DNA from: CAIRDP01 sp037138335
GTDB lineage: Bacteria > Bacteroidota > Bacteroidia > Bacteroidales > FEN-979
Length of the DNA: 64,000 bases
Assembly (NCBI GenBank): GCA_037138335.1
Contig: JBAXIO010000007.1
Coordinates: forward strand, 120,079-184,078
Direction of reading: 5' to 3'
The position numbers and the translations under genes were made by a program. Positions within the stretch are counted from its first letter, which is position 1; each line of letters starts with the position of its first letter. Positions 8,024 to 17,495 of this stretch are shown piece by piece. The notes under the pieces were generated by a model. It was given only the letters and a program-made list of their open reading frames with translations, searched no databases and was not told where the DNA came from.

Positions 8024-8839
8024 ATGTCACACGGCATTTGCCTCCTTAGCATAGTCCCGGTTCGAACAGGACCTTCTCATAAAGCTGAAATGTGCACCCA
8101 GCTTCTTTTCGGCGAATTATACACTGTTCTTCAATCTGAGAATGAATGGTTGAGAATAAGCCTCGAATACGATGGTTATGAAGGCTGGATCAGCGTAAAA
8201 GGCCATGCTGCAATTACTGTAAATGAGTTCGATTCATTAACGGAGACCAACGCCCGCGCTGCTATTGACCTCGTTCAGCTGGTCACCAATGAAACCAAAA
8301 AGGAACAGTTCCCGATATTATACGGAAGTTCCCTTCCCGGGATAGAAGAGTTCAGGATGCAACTGGCCGATCAAACCTTTATTTACGACGGACAAGTTTC
8401 GATGGTATCAGATTTTGAAGAAGGAGACGAAGATGGCCCCGAAGACCTGATGGAACTCAAACACGACCTGGTGCATGACAGCATGCAGTTCCTTGGTGCG
8501 CCCTATCTCTGGGGGGGACGTTCGCTTTTCGGTATTGACTGCTCCGGGTTTGTCCAGATGGCATATAAACTGAAAAATATCCGGCTTAAAAGGGATGCCT
8601 CACAGCAGGCTGAACAGGGAGAACCGGTTAACAGCCTTGAAGAAGCCCAGCCAGGCGACCTGGCCTTCTTCGAGAACGAAGAAGGAAACATCTGCCATGT
8701 TGGAATACTAGCCGACCGCCAGAAAATACTTCATTGCTCAGGCAAAGTAAGGCTTGATATCATCGACCAGCAGGGCATCTTTCATAACGACCTGCATGAG
8801 TATACCCATAAGCTGAAGATGATACGGCGGGTGATATAA
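8024..8839 (+). CDS. NlpC/P60 (C40) cysteine peptidase with N-terminal SH3-like domain
   Basis: The 271-residue protein is a peptidoglycan endopeptidase-type hydrolase that cuts peptide stems. An SH3b-like region covers about residues 1-65 and a second all-beta segment follows. The NlpC/P60 domain is at about 145-271, with the catalytic Cys at residue 173 in DCSGF and the His at residue 225 in CHVGILAD. Bacteroidota members of this kind often lack an obvious signal peptide, as here, so export or a cytoplasmic role in muropeptide recycling are both possible. A strong hairpin follows the stop codon. Confidence 0.88.
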   Translation: MSHGICLLSIVPVRTGPSHKAEMCTQLLFGELYTVLQSENEWLRISLEYDGYEGWISVKGHAAITVNEFDSLTETNARAAIDLVQLVTNETKKEQFPILYGSSLPGIEEFRMQLADQTFIYDGQVSMVSDFEEGDEDGPEDLMELKHDLVHDSMQFLGAPYLWGGRSLFGIDCSGFVQMAYKLKNIRLKRDASQQAEQGEPVNSLEEAQPGDLAFFENEEGNICHVGILADRQKILHCSGKVRLDIIDQQGIFHNDLHEYTHKLKMIRRVI

Positions 8840-8880
8840 GAGAATGATTCAGGATGCATCCCGCATCATTCTCTTTCTTC
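8840..8880 (+). terminator. Rho-independent terminator after the NlpC/P60 gene
   Basis: The stem GAGAATGAT (8840-8848) pairs with ATCATTCTC (8865-8873) and is followed by a T-rich tail. Confidence 0.8.
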
Positions 8881-8950
8881 CCCTTACAGTTCAACCCATA
8901 AATTCAACAATTCACCGGTTTTCTTCTTTCGTATCGTTTCTGATTGGAGG

Positions 8951-8958
8951 TATTTTGC
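8951..8958 (+). promoter_or_regulatory. Probable -7 box for the TonB-dependent receptor
   Basis: TATTTTGC is a near match to TAnnTTTG, 26 bases before the ATG at 8977. It lies downstream of a possible TTG start at 8944, which argues that the ATG is the real start. Confidence 0.4.
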
Positions 8959-8976
8959 CTGAAAAAAGCAAATACT

Positions 8977-11352
8977 ATGAAAGGCACAATCACTATTCTG
9001 ACTTTTCTGATCATCATCAGCACTTATAAAAATGATTACGCACAGAACCCAAACCAGGTGATCCACGGAACAGTGGTCGACAAACAATCACAGATGACCC
9101 TGCCTGGAGCCAACGTTGTCATTCTCAACACAAATCCGCCGAAAGGCGCTTCCACCGGGACCGACGGAACATTTAAAATAACAGGGGTGCTTCCCGGGCG
9201 ATATGATCTGCAGGCTACATTTCTGGGATATAAGACTGTTTATATTTCCAATGTAGTAGTCACGGCAGGCAAGGAAGTGGTCCTGGAAATAGGGATGGAG
9301 GAAAATGTCAACTCCCTGCAGGAAGTTGTCGTTTCGGGCATGAAAAAGAGTGATCCTATCAACCAGATGGCTCCGGTAAGTGCAAGATCTTTTTCAATGG
9401 AGGAAGTTAACAGGTACGCAGGCGGCAGGTATGATCCGTCGAGGCTTGTAGCAAACTATGCAGGGGTGAGCACCCCGAACGACGCACGTAACGACATTGT
9501 AATCCGCGGAAATTCTCCCACTGGGGTTTTATGGCAGATTGAGGGATTGACTGTGCCCAATCCAAATCATTTTGCCACTCTTGGAACTACCGGAGGACCG
9601 GTTAGCGCACTCAACCCGAACGCTCTCTCCAATTCAGATTTCTTCACTTCCGCCTTCCCGGCCGACTATGGCAATGCTACAGCCGGTGTTTTTGACATAC
9701 ATTTAAGGACAGGCAATGCCGACAGGAATGAGGAAATGGTGCAGATGGGAGCTCTCACAGGGCTTGAAGCAATGGCGGAAGGGCCATTTAAAAAAGGTGG
9801 CAAAGCTTCCTACCTCGTCGCATACAGGTATTCCTTCACAAGCCTGGCCCAGAACCTGGGGATCTCAATAGGCACTGCGGCCACTCCTCACTACCAGGAT
9901 ATCACCTTCAAGATCAATTCGGGGGAAACCGGTATTGGCCGTTTCACTTTTTTCGGCCTGGGCGGTATCAGTCATATCGATTTTCTGCATAACCAGATCG
10001 ATTCCACCGACATATACTCCATCCCCGGGCAGGATGCCTATTCGAGAAGTAAAATCGGCGTTCTTGGTTTGAAACATTTTATCCGCCTGAATACTAAGAT
10101 CTACCTGAATACAGTTCTTGGCGTTACATACTCCGAAAACGGTTATTCGCTCGACACCATTGCCGGATCCCAGGACCCTGTGAGAGTGAGAGATTCAAAA
10201 GATGTGGAGATCCGCTATGAGATCAACTCCTTCATCGACTACAAAGTAAACTCGCATCTCATGCTCAAAGCGGGTATACAGTGTGAATTCCTGAGCCTGA
10301 ACCTGCGACTCCAGGACCGGCAGTTCTCAAAAGAATGGATCAACAAATGGGCTTACACGGGAAATACCTCACTGCCTGCAGCATACATAGAAGCCAAGTA
10401 CCGCATCAACGAAAAATTCACCCTCGATGCCGGGTTCCGCAGCCAGCTCCTGACACTCAACAATTCAATTTCTTTTGAACCCCGGCTGGGCCTCAAGTAT
10501 CATGTAAATCCTACAAATACCCTCGCCATTGGATTCGGGCATCACAGCCAGATCCAGCCTCTCTCGGTTTACTACTACAGGTACCTTCAGCCCGATAATA
10601 CCTATGATGAATCGAACAGGAAACTGGGATTCACAAACAGCCTGCATTTTGTGGCTTCCTACGAAGTATTGCCTTTCAAGGACTGGCGAATCAAAACAGA
10701 AGTATACTACCAGGCCATTTATAATGTTCCTGTTTCGCAGGTCTCAAACAGTTTTTCCATGCTTAACGAGGGCTCTTCCTACGCTCCGACACAGGAGGGA
10801 AACCTCGTTAATAACGGGACCGGCACAAACTATGGCATTGAACTCACCCTTGAAAAATTTTTCTCACACGGGTATTACGGCTTGCTGACCGGCTCTCTTT
10901 ACCAGGCAAAATATAAACCGAGCGACGGGATAGAAAGGAATACCGCTTTTAACGGAGGCTATGTTTACAATTTCCTAGCCGGCAAGGAATTCAAAGTGGG
11001 AAAAGCAAAGAGAAATGCCATTTCCATCGACATTAAATTCACCCAGGCAGGAGGCCGTTACTATACCCCGATTGATCTCGCTGCATCCAGGGCCGCAAGG
11101 CAGGAAGTCCTGATGGGCGATGCATATGCCTTTTCGGAACGCTATCCCGACTTTTACCGTCTCGATGTTAAAGCCGGCTTTACTCTCAACAGTAAAAAAC
11201 TCAGGCTCTCACAGTCGGTATTCATTGACATCCAGAATGTGACAGGACATAAAAATGTCTTCGCCCAGCAATACAATCCATATACACAACAAATCAACAC
11301 CTTGTACCAGATCGGGTTCTATCCGAATTTCGTGTACAAAATCCAGTTTTAA
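8977..11352 (+). CDS. TonB-dependent outer-membrane receptor with carboxypeptidase-like regulatory domain
   Basis: The 791-residue protein is an outer-membrane beta-barrel transporter powered by TonB. A signal peptide covers about residues 1-23. A carboxypeptidase-regulatory-like beta domain follows (from IHGTVVDKQSQ to about residue 95). Next comes a plug domain with DIVIRGNSPTGVLWQIEGL, then a barrel of aromatic-rich strands ending FYPNFVYKIQF. No SusD-like partner is adjacent, so it is not a typical glycan SusCD pair and the substrate is unknown. The start at 8977 is preferred over the TTG at 8944, which precedes the likely promoter and would put extra residues before the signal peptide. 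Confidence 0.9.
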   Translation: MKGTITILTFLIIISTYKNDYAQNPNQVIHGTVVDKQSQMTLPGANVVILNTNPPKGASTGTDGTFKITGVLPGRYDLQATFLGYKTVYISNVVVTAGKEVVLEIGMEENVNSLQEVVVSGMKKSDPINQMAPVSARSFSMEEVNRYAGGRYDPSRLVANYAGVSTPNDARNDIVIRGNSPTGVLWQIEGLTVPNPNHFATLGTTGGPVSALNPNALSNSDFFTSAFPADYGNATAGVFDIHLRTGNADRNEEMVQMGALTGLEAMAEGPFKKGGKASYLVAYRYSFTSLAQNLGISIGTAATPHYQDITFKINSGETGIGRFTFFGLGGISHIDFLHNQIDSTDIYSIPGQDAYSRSKIGVLGLKHFIRLNTKIYLNTVLGVTYSENGYSLDTIAGSQDPVRVRDSKDVEIRYEINSFIDYKVNSHLMLKAGIQCEFLSLNLRLQDRQFSKEWINKWAYTGNTSLPAAYIEAKYRINEKFTLDAGFRSQLLTLNNSISFEPRLGLKYHVNPTNTLAIGFGHHSQIQPLSVYYYRYLQPDNTYDESNRKLGFTNSLHFVASYEVLPFKDWRIKTEVYYQAIYNVPVSQVSNSFSMLNEGSSYAPTQEGNLVNNGTGTNYGIELTLEKFFSHGYYGLLTGSLYQAKYKPSDGIERNTAFNGGYVYNFLAGKEFKVGKAKRNAISIDIKFTQAGGRYYTPIDLAASRAARQEVLMGDAYAFSERYPDFYRLDVKAGFTLNSKKLRLSQSVFIDIQNVTGHKNVFAQQYNPYTQQINTLYQIGFYPNFVYKIQF

Positions 11353-11394
11353 CCAACATCTTACAATCTTTATTGTTCCAAAAATCCCCCTAAA

Positions 11395-12039
11395 ATGAAA
11401 AAGACAATCTTATTAATCTCCTTAGGCATTTTATCAGCATGGTCAGTCAGTGCAATGTCTAAAAAAGCTATCATCCCTTTAACCACCCAGGTCGTAGTTG
11501 AAGACACCTATACCATCATCTGGAACGGGACCAGCATTGCCTATCATTTCGTTGATGGTAATTGGGAAAGAGCTGCAAATTATGATTATCAGTTCAGTGT
11601 GATGCAGAAACGGTACGACAACCTCTGGAAGTCGGTAAAAACGCTTCATCGCATGCATCCCGATTATGATTGGAAAGCAGGCGAACGGGACCAAACCATG
11701 TATTTCGAATTGGCTTTCAGCTCAAGGAATGATTCTGTAATTTCAGATCTTACTTCTTCCCTTGGAAAAGGAAAAGGGTTCACCGATAAGGAGTTCAGGA
11801 AACAAACCATTGAATTTAAAGTTGATGACCTCAGCAGTTTCGTGCCTTATGACCATATGCGCATAACTCAGGAATACAAATATGAAGAAGGCGTGCTGTC
11901 AGAAACCGTATTTTTGTTCAAGTTAAAGGACGGGAAAGAAATTCCATTCATGAAAAATGAGGAAAAGGCATACTTTTATATGAAAGGGAAATTGGACAAA
12001 GCCCCTACGACCTTCAACAACAAAGTTTCAAAACCGTAA
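11395..12039 (+). CDS. Exported protein of unknown function
   Basis: The 214-residue protein starts with a clear signal peptide (MKKTILLISLGILSAWSVSA). The mature part has many aromatic and charged residues and no Cys, and I recognise no domain in it. It lies 42 bases after the TonB-dependent receptor and 35 bases before a flavodoxin-fold reductase, on the same strand. It may therefore be cotranscribed with the receptor and act with it in the periplasm, but this rests on position alone. Confidence 0.7.
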   Translation: MKKTILLISLGILSAWSVSAMSKKAIIPLTTQVVVEDTYTIIWNGTSIAYHFVDGNWERAANYDYQFSVMQKRYDNLWKSVKTLHRMHPDYDWKAGERDQTMYFELAFSSRNDSVISDLTSSLGKGKGFTDKEFRKQTIEFKVDDLSSFVPYDHMRITQEYKYEEGVLSETVFLFKLKDGKEIPFMKNEEKAYFYMKGKLDKAPTTFNNKVSKP

Positions 12040-12074
12040 ACAAACTTTAAGCCAACAACAATACTCAATCTGTC

Positions 12075-12656
12075 ATGAAAAAGATCCTTATAATAAACGC
12101 TCATCCAAACAAAGACAGTTTCAACTTTGCCCTTGCAGATGCATATAAACAAGGTGCATTAAAAGCAGGGGCTGAAATAAAGGAAATCACTATTGCTGAA
12201 TTAAAGTTCAACCCCAACCTGCATGCCGGGTACCAGAAAAGGACAGAACTGGAGCCTGACCTGCTCGAAGCATGGGAAAAGATTAAATGGGCCGAACACA
12301 TGGTTTGGGTCCACCCGGTTTGGTGGGGCGGGCTTCCTGCAATCACCAAAGGGTTCATTGACCGGGTTTTCCTGCCGGGTTTTGCATTCCAGTACCGCGA
12401 GAATTCTCTGTGGTGGGACAAACTGTTAAAAGGCAAAACGGCACATATACTAACTACACTGGACCAGCCCGGCTGGTATTACCGTATTATGTATGGCAAG
12501 CCCAGTGTCAACCAGTTAAAGAAATCAACACTCGAATTCTGCGGAGTAAAGCCTGTGAAAGTTTCGTATTTTGGCCCCATGAAAAGCTCGGTTGAAACAT
12601 CAAGGAAAAAATGGCTGGAGCAGGCAGAAAACCATGGCAGGCAAAGCGCCGGATGA
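12075..12656 (+). CDS. Flavodoxin-fold NAD(P)H-dependent oxidoreductase
   Basis: The 193-residue protein matches the NAD(P)H:quinone reductase/MdaB-KefF-type flavodoxin-like family. Motifs are ILIINAHPNKDSFN at the N-terminus (FMN phosphate loop), HPVWWGGLPAITKGFIDRVF in the middle (flavin ring and dimer contact) and an FCG segment near the C-terminus. Such enzymes carry FMN or FAD and reduce quinones or other electrophiles with two electrons. There is no signal peptide. A small hairpin overlaps the stop codon. The two-component pair that follows could regulate it, but nothing in the sequence shows this. Confidence 0.85.
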   Translation: MKKILIINAHPNKDSFNFALADAYKQGALKAGAEIKEITIAELKFNPNLHAGYQKRTELEPDLLEAWEKIKWAEHMVWVHPVWWGGLPAITKGFIDRVFLPGFAFQYRENSLWWDKLLKGKTAHILTTLDQPGWYYRIMYGKPSVNQLKKSTLEFCGVKPVKVSYFGPMKSSVETSRKKWLEQAENHGRQSAG

Positions 12657-12664
12657 AATCCGGC
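12648..12664 (+). terminator. Short hairpin at the end of the reductase gene
   Basis: GCCGGAT (12648-12654) and ATCCGGC (12658-12664) form a 7-bp stem with a three-base loop, followed by an A-rich run. The stem includes the stop codon. The absence of a T tract makes it a weak terminator candidate. Confidence 0.4.
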
Positions 12665-12720
12665 AGAAAAATAAATCAACTGATCTGATAAAACACGAAT
12701 GAAGTCAATCTGCAATAATC

Positions 12721-13746
12721 ATGCGGCATAAAAAAATAAGATTTCTATACATGGTCCTGCTCGGGACCCTTATTACCCTGGGCCTGAACCTGTTCATCCC
12801 GGGTAAATCGGGGGAAATAATACACTTCTATGATTTTCTCATATCCATTCTCATTACCATCCTGGTTTGGGAAGGGAACCTCCGCATCGACGAATGGTTA
12901 AACCTGAGATATCCCTGGATTTCAGGGCCGGGAAAAAGGATACTGGTCCACCTTGCCCTGAGCGTGGGATACAGCGCACTGACCATTTTTATCGCGGCCT
13001 TCCTGTTCAACTGCTTTTCAAATGAATTGCCTTTCAACGGAAAGGAATTTATCAGGGTAACCCTGATCATTCTTGGTGTTCTGGTGTTGATGTCGATTAT
13101 CCTTCTCACGTTTGAAATCAGTTCCCAGTTCTTCAAACACTGGAAAAATTCACTGGTCGAGATTGAAAAGTACCGGGCTGAAAGCCTTCAGGCCCAGCTT
13201 CAGAACCTGAAAAACCAGATCAATCCCCATTTCCTGTTCAACAACCTGAGCGTTCTCTCTTCACTGGTGTATAAAGACCAGGACAAGGCGGTGGAGTTCA
13301 TAAGCCAGCTGTCAAAAGTTTACCGTTACCTTCTCGACAACCAGAACAATGAGCTTGTAACGGTTGATCAGGAACTTCTGTTTATCAGCTCCTATACTTT
13401 TTTACTGCGGATAAGATTCGGGGCAAATCTCATCATTAATACTGAGATCCGGAAGGAGGACCTCTCCGGGCTAATTCCGCCGATGGCGCTCCAGATCCTT
13501 ATAGAGAATGCGATCAAGCATAATGAACTGTCATCTGATCATCCGCTTTCAATATCTTTAGAATCGGCCAATGAGAACCTCGTGGTTTCGAATAACCTGC
13601 AGTTAAAACCACAGCACGAACCTGGTTCTCAGACCGGGCTGAACAACATCAGGGCCAGGTATAAATTTTTCACTGAACGGCCAGTGGAGGTCATTCAGGA
13701 TTCAGGATCTTTCATTGTTAAAATCCCTCTATTATCTTCGAGATGA
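12721..13746 (+). CDS. LytS-type sensor histidine kinase
   Basis: The 341-residue membrane kinase has four hydrophobic segments in its first 135 residues with almost no extracytoplasmic loop. A coiled linker follows, then the His_kinase domain of the LytS/YehU family. The phospho-accepting His is residue 170 in INPHFLFNN. The N box is ILIENAIKHNE and a G-box-like GLNNIRARY is near the end. It probably senses a membrane or small-molecule signal and phosphorylates the LytTR regulator encoded next, whose ATG overlaps its stop codon (ATGA). Confidence 0.92.
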   Translation: MRHKKIRFLYMVLLGTLITLGLNLFIPGKSGEIIHFYDFLISILITILVWEGNLRIDEWLNLRYPWISGPGKRILVHLALSVGYSALTIFIAAFLFNCFSNELPFNGKEFIRVTLIILGVLVLMSIILLTFEISSQFFKHWKNSLVEIEKYRAESLQAQLQNLKNQINPHFLFNNLSVLSSLVYKDQDKAVEFISQLSKVYRYLLDNQNNELVTVDQELLFISSYTFLLRIRFGANLIINTEIRKEDLSGLIPPMALQILIENAIKHNELSSDHPLSISLESANENLVVSNNLQLKPQHEPGSQTGLNNIRARYKFFTERPVEVIQDSGSFIVKIPLLSSR

Positions 13747-14498
13747 AAGCAGTTATTATTGAAGACGAAAAACTCTCGGCCGAGCATCTCGTCAACCTTC
13801 TCAACAAGGTCGATAAAAACATAAAGGTCCTTCATGTCTTCGACAGCGTAAGGACAAGTATCAAAGCCTTTAAAGACGGACTAAAGGCCGACATCCTTTT
13901 TGTGGATATCCAGCTGGCCGACGGGCTGAGTTTCGAAATATTCAGCGAAATATCAATCGATACGCCTATCATCTTCACAACTGCTTACGACGAATTTGCA
14001 ATCCGCGCATTCAAACTGAACAGTGTTGATTATCTGTTGAAACCGGTGGGTATCGATGAATTAAGAACCGCCGTGGAGAAATTTAAAAAATTCAGCAGGG
14101 ACGATTATTCCAAAATGATTGACAATATCGTCAACTCATACCAGGTCATGAACAGGCAGTATAAAAGCCGCTTTATGATTAAAATGGGTGAAACTATTGT
14201 ATCGGTGAAAACCGAGAACATCTCTCATTTTATCTTCGAAGACGGGCTTGTGATGTCAGCAACAAATACAAACCGTCAATACCCGGTCGATTTCACCCTC
14301 GACCAGCTGGAATCACTGCTTGATCCCTCACAGTTTTTCAGGATCAACAGGAAGGTTATCATCAATATTAACAGCATTCAAAAAACCGGGACTTACTTTA
14401 ACAGCCGTCTCAAAATAACAGCCCCCGGGCTCCTTGAAGATAACGCAATAGTAAGCAGGGAGAGGGTAAATGACTTTAAGGAATGGTTGGGGAGATAG
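13743..14498 (+). CDS. LytTR-family response regulator
   Basis: The 251-residue protein has a receiver domain (about 1-120) with Asp55 in FVDIQLADG as the phosphorylation site and the switch residues TAY and KP (YLLKPVG). A LytTR DNA-binding domain follows (about 145-250), ending with FRINRKVIININSIQ. It overlaps the kinase gene by four bases, so the two are translationally coupled. LytTR regulators bind direct repeats upstream of target genes. The targets are not evident here. Confidence 0.93.
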   Translation: MKAVIIEDEKLSAEHLVNLLNKVDKNIKVLHVFDSVRTSIKAFKDGLKADILFVDIQLADGLSFEIFSEISIDTPIIFTTAYDEFAIRAFKLNSVDYLLKPVGIDELRTAVEKFKKFSRDDYSKMIDNIVNSYQVMNRQYKSRFMIKMGETIVSVKTENISHFIFEDGLVMSATNTNRQYPVDFTLDQLESLLDPSQFFRINRKVIININSIQKTGTYFNSRLKITAPGLLEDNAIVSRERVNDFKEWLGR

Positions 14499-14542
14499 AG
14501 TAGTTTTTTTTACTCATAAGGCAGATCGCAGCTTCATCCTGT

Positions 14543-14574
14543 CCAGCTATCCAGTTATCAAGCTATCCAGTTAT
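14543..14574. repeat. 8-base tandem repeat, four units
   Basis: Four tandem 8-mers read CCAGCTAT, CCAGTTAT, CAAGCTAT and CCAGTTAT. They lie between the convergent response regulator and outer-membrane protein genes. The unit differs in length and sequence from the GTGACTG heptamers. Confidence 0.8.
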
Positions 14575-14580
14575 CCCGCA

Positions 14581-15255
14581 TCAATTAACCACTTCTCCCT
14601 CTCCTTTGGCTTTCTTGCGTTTGCCCGGGAGTTCCTGTTTGAAAATATAGGTGAGGCGTAAACTGATGAGATTGTTGTACTGGTCGCGGTCCCAGGTATC
14701 ACCTGCAATATTTGGGTTGGTAAAAGTTACGGTTCTGAGACTTAATATTGAGTACTGATAACGCACATTGATCCAGAAACGGTTCCATATCCTCACGGAA
14801 ACTTCGCCCAGGGCCGAAAAATCATAAGGGAGGAAATTTGCATGGGGAGTCACGACATACAGCTGTGATTCCGACTTGCCTATAAGCTGGCCGTAACAAA
14901 CCCCGACACCTGCCGAAATTATTTTTTTATCGGTAAAATGGATCATTACAGGGATATCGATATAATCGAGATTAAGCCTGTAATAGGTTGAATCGGTGCT
15001 TCCTTTGTGATAGCTTCCTTTTTGCGAGTAAAGGAGTTCCATGCTTACCGACCAGTTTTTATTTTTCCCGAACGGAAGTATGACCATAGGCCCGAAATTT
15101 AATCCGACTTTACGAAAGCCATAAAACTGGTCCCCGTCGACCTGGCAGAAATTGGCGCCGACCGATATTCCCCCGAGTATCTTCTGGGCATGGGCAGGGC
15201 GCATTGCAAAAATCATCAGGATGAGCAGTAAAGGAAGTAAAACTTGTTTTTTCAT
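14581..15255 (-). CDS. Outer-membrane beta-barrel protein, porin-like
   Basis: The 224-residue protein has a signal peptide (about residues 1-23, cut after AHAQ) and a body of alternating amphipathic strands. These begin ILGGISVGANFCQVDGDQFYG in pattern and end with SLRLTYIFKQ plus a short basic tail. It fits the small outer-membrane beta-barrel family common in Bacteroidota. The function is unknown. The basic tail after the last strand (KRKKAKGEGEVVN) is unusual, since such barrels normally end at the last aromatic residue. It may be a read-on into repeat-bordering sequence. Confidence 0.8.
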   Translation of the reverse strand: MKKQVLLPLLLILMIFAMRPAHAQKILGGISVGANFCQVDGDQFYGFRKVGLNFGPMVILPFGKNKNWSVSMELLYSQKGSYHKGSTDSTYYRLNLDYIDIPVMIHFTDKKIISAGVGVCYGQLIGKSESQLYVVTPHANFLPYDFSALGEVSVRIWNRFWINVRYQYSILSLRTVTFTNPNIAGDTWDRDQYNNLISLRLTYIFKQELPGKRKKAKGEGEVVN

Positions 15256-15283
15256 CGGATGGTCTAAGTGATCATACTGTGAA

Positions 15284-15291
15284 CAAAGGTA
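15284..15291 (-). promoter_or_regulatory. -7 box for the outer-membrane protein gene
   Basis: On the minus strand TACCTTTG is a perfect TAnnTTTG match 28 bases before the start codon at 15255. Confidence 0.6.
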
Positions 15292-15306
15292 AAGAAATTA
15301 AAACGC

Positions 15307-17457
15307 TTAGTTTTTCGATTTATTGTGGGACTTCATTGAGAGCTGGATACGTTTGCGGGGGATGTCGATATCCACAACCTCAACCATCACTTTCTGGTTA
15401 AGCTTCACCACCTCATTAGGATCACGTATAAACCTGTCGGCAAGCTGGCTTACATGGACCAGGCCATCCTGGTGTACGCCTATATCTACGAAAGCCCCGA
15501 AATTCGTAATATTTGTGACTATCCCCGGCAATTTCATGCCAGGCCTGAGATCGTTGATTGAATGAACTTCTTTGGAGAATTCAAACATTTCGAATTTCTG
15601 GCGGGGATCCCGGCCGGGTTTGGCCAGTTCCTGCATTATGTCCTGCAAGGTCGGCAAACCGGTCTTTGTATCAATAAAGTCATCCAGCTTTATTTTTGAC
15701 CTGCATACTGCATCCAGCATCAGATCCTTCACCGAACAGCCCAGGCTTTTCGCCATCTTATCCACCACATGATAACTTTCGGGGTGGACCGAGCTGGAAT
15801 CAAGGGGGTTTTCAGCGTCCCTGATGCGTAGAAAACCTGCAGCCTGTTCAAAAGCTTTTTCCCCGAAGCGGGTGACTTTCCTGAACTGTTCGCGGGTTTT
15901 AAAAGGGCCTTTGTCGTTGCGATAAGTTATAATGTTCTTTGCAAGCCCCTGTCCAACCCCCGAAACATAGGTAAGAAGCTCCTCGCTGGCTGTATTCACC
16001 TCCACACCAACCATGTTAACACAACTTACCACGGTATCTTCAAGGCTTTTCTGGAGTGCAGGCTGGTCCACATCATGCTGGTACTGTCCCACACCTATGG
16101 ATTTGGGATCTATCTTCACCAGTTCGGCAAGGGGGTCCATCAGGCGGCGGCCGATCGAAACAGCTCCTCTCACAGTCACATCATAATCGGGAAACTCTTT
16201 ACGGGCAATGGCCGATGCGGAATACACAGAGGCTCCGCTTTCGTTTACAACCAGCGCCAGGATATCCTTGTCGAAGGGAATGGCACGGATCAGCTTTTCA
16301 GTCTCGCGTCCTGCCGTACCGTTACCTATGGCAACGGCCTCGATTTTATAGGCATTGACAAGGCTTTTTATCTTATGGATGGCATCTTTGACTTCGTTCT
16401 GGGGTGGATGGGGATAAATGGTTTCGTTATGCAACAGCTCCCCCTGCCTTCCAAGGCACACAAGTTTGCAACCACTCCTGAAACCCGGGTCGATAGCCAA
16501 AACATTCTTCTGTCCCAGGGGCGGTGCAAGTAAGAGCTGGCGAAGGTTCTCGGTAAAGACACGGATAGCTTCCGAATCGGATCTTTCCTTGGCCCATCCC
16601 CGGGCTTCAGTCTCCATCGACGGCAGCAGCAACCTCTTGCAACTGTCTTTAATGGCATCCCTGACGAGTTTCGCTGAAGCATTTTCTGATTTAATGAAGA
16701 TCCTGTCGAGGATTTCTTCAGCCTTATCATCCGGCACATCTACCGACACCCTGAGAAATCCCTCATGTTCCCCTCTCAGCATTGCCAGCACCCTGTGAGA
16801 CGGAGCCTTGGAGAGAAGCTCGTGGCAGTCAAAATATATGGCATAGTTTGCCCCTTCCTCTTCTTTCCCTTTGATGACTTTTGAACTGATGACCGCTTCC
16901 TTTTCAAAAAGCTGGCGAATGCGCTTCCTTCCGTAGGTATGTTCATTTACCCATTCTGCTATAATGTCTTCAGCTCCGCGGATGGCATCCTCCACAGACT
17001 TCACTCCTTTTTCCTCATCGATGAACTTTTCGGCCTGGCTTTCGGGATCATCATATTTCTGCGAGATGATGATCTTTGCAAGAGGCTCAAGCCCCTTCTC
17101 CCGGGCGATGGCTGCCCTGGTCTTGCGTTTGGGTTTATAGGGAAGGTAGATATCCTCAAGCTCGGCCATGGTGGAGGCTTTCATTACAGCTTCCTCCAGT
17201 TCCGGGCTAAGTTTCTCCAGTTCCTTAAGGCTTTTCAATATAGCTTCACGGCGGGAATCGAGGTCTTTCAGCTGGATTAGCCTGTCCCTGACCCTGCCTA
17301 TCACCACTTCATCCATACTGCCTGTCATTTCCTTACGGTAACGGGCAATAAACGGGATGGTAGCCCCGCTCTCAAGCAATGTGAGTGTATTAAAAACAGA
17401 AGCTTTATTGATGCCCAGCTCCGACGAAATTATCGCGGTATATTTTTCGAGGTCCAT
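15307..17457 (-). CDS. tex: Tex, RNA-binding transcriptional accessory protein
   Basis: The 716-residue protein matches Tex along its full length. The order is an N-terminal helical domain, a YqgF/RNase H-like domain (around VLAIDPGFRSGCKLV), two helix-hairpin-helix segments (around SGVGQGLAKNIITYR) and a C-terminal S1 RNA-binding domain (about residues 640-712, with GIVTNITNFGAFVDIGVHQD). Tex binds nucleic acid and acts in transcription. Its length is slightly below the common 750-780 residues because the tail after S1 is short. It is transcribed alone or with the outer-membrane barrel gene downstream, 51 bases away. Confidence 0.97.
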   Translation of the reverse strand: MDLEKYTAIISSELGINKASVFNTLTLLESGATIPFIARYRKEMTGSMDEVVIGRVRDRLIQLKDLDSRREAILKSLKELEKLSPELEEAVMKASTMAELEDIYLPYKPKRKTRAAIAREKGLEPLAKIIISQKYDDPESQAEKFIDEEKGVKSVEDAIRGAEDIIAEWVNEHTYGRKRIRQLFEKEAVISSKVIKGKEEEGANYAIYFDCHELLSKAPSHRVLAMLRGEHEGFLRVSVDVPDDKAEEILDRIFIKSENASAKLVRDAIKDSCKRLLLPSMETEARGWAKERSDSEAIRVFTENLRQLLLAPPLGQKNVLAIDPGFRSGCKLVCLGRQGELLHNETIYPHPPQNEVKDAIHKIKSLVNAYKIEAVAIGNGTAGRETEKLIRAIPFDKDILALVVNESGASVYSASAIARKEFPDYDVTVRGAVSIGRRLMDPLAELVKIDPKSIGVGQYQHDVDQPALQKSLEDTVVSCVNMVGVEVNTASEELLTYVSGVGQGLAKNIITYRNDKGPFKTREQFRKVTRFGEKAFEQAAGFLRIRDAENPLDSSSVHPESYHVVDKMAKSLGCSVKDLMLDAVCRSKIKLDDFIDTKTGLPTLQDIMQELAKPGRDPRQKFEMFEFSKEVHSINDLRPGMKLPGIVTNITNFGAFVDIGVHQDGLVHVSQLADRFIRDPNEVVKLNQKVMVEVVDIDIPRKRIQLSMKSHNKSKN

Positions 17458-17495
17458 GAAAATGAAATGCTGTTTTATAATATAAATTGATCACT

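Noticed and set aside
8944..8976. TTG start for the TonB-dependent receptor
   Set aside because: A -7-like box lies downstream of it, and the ATG at 8977 gives a normal signal peptide.
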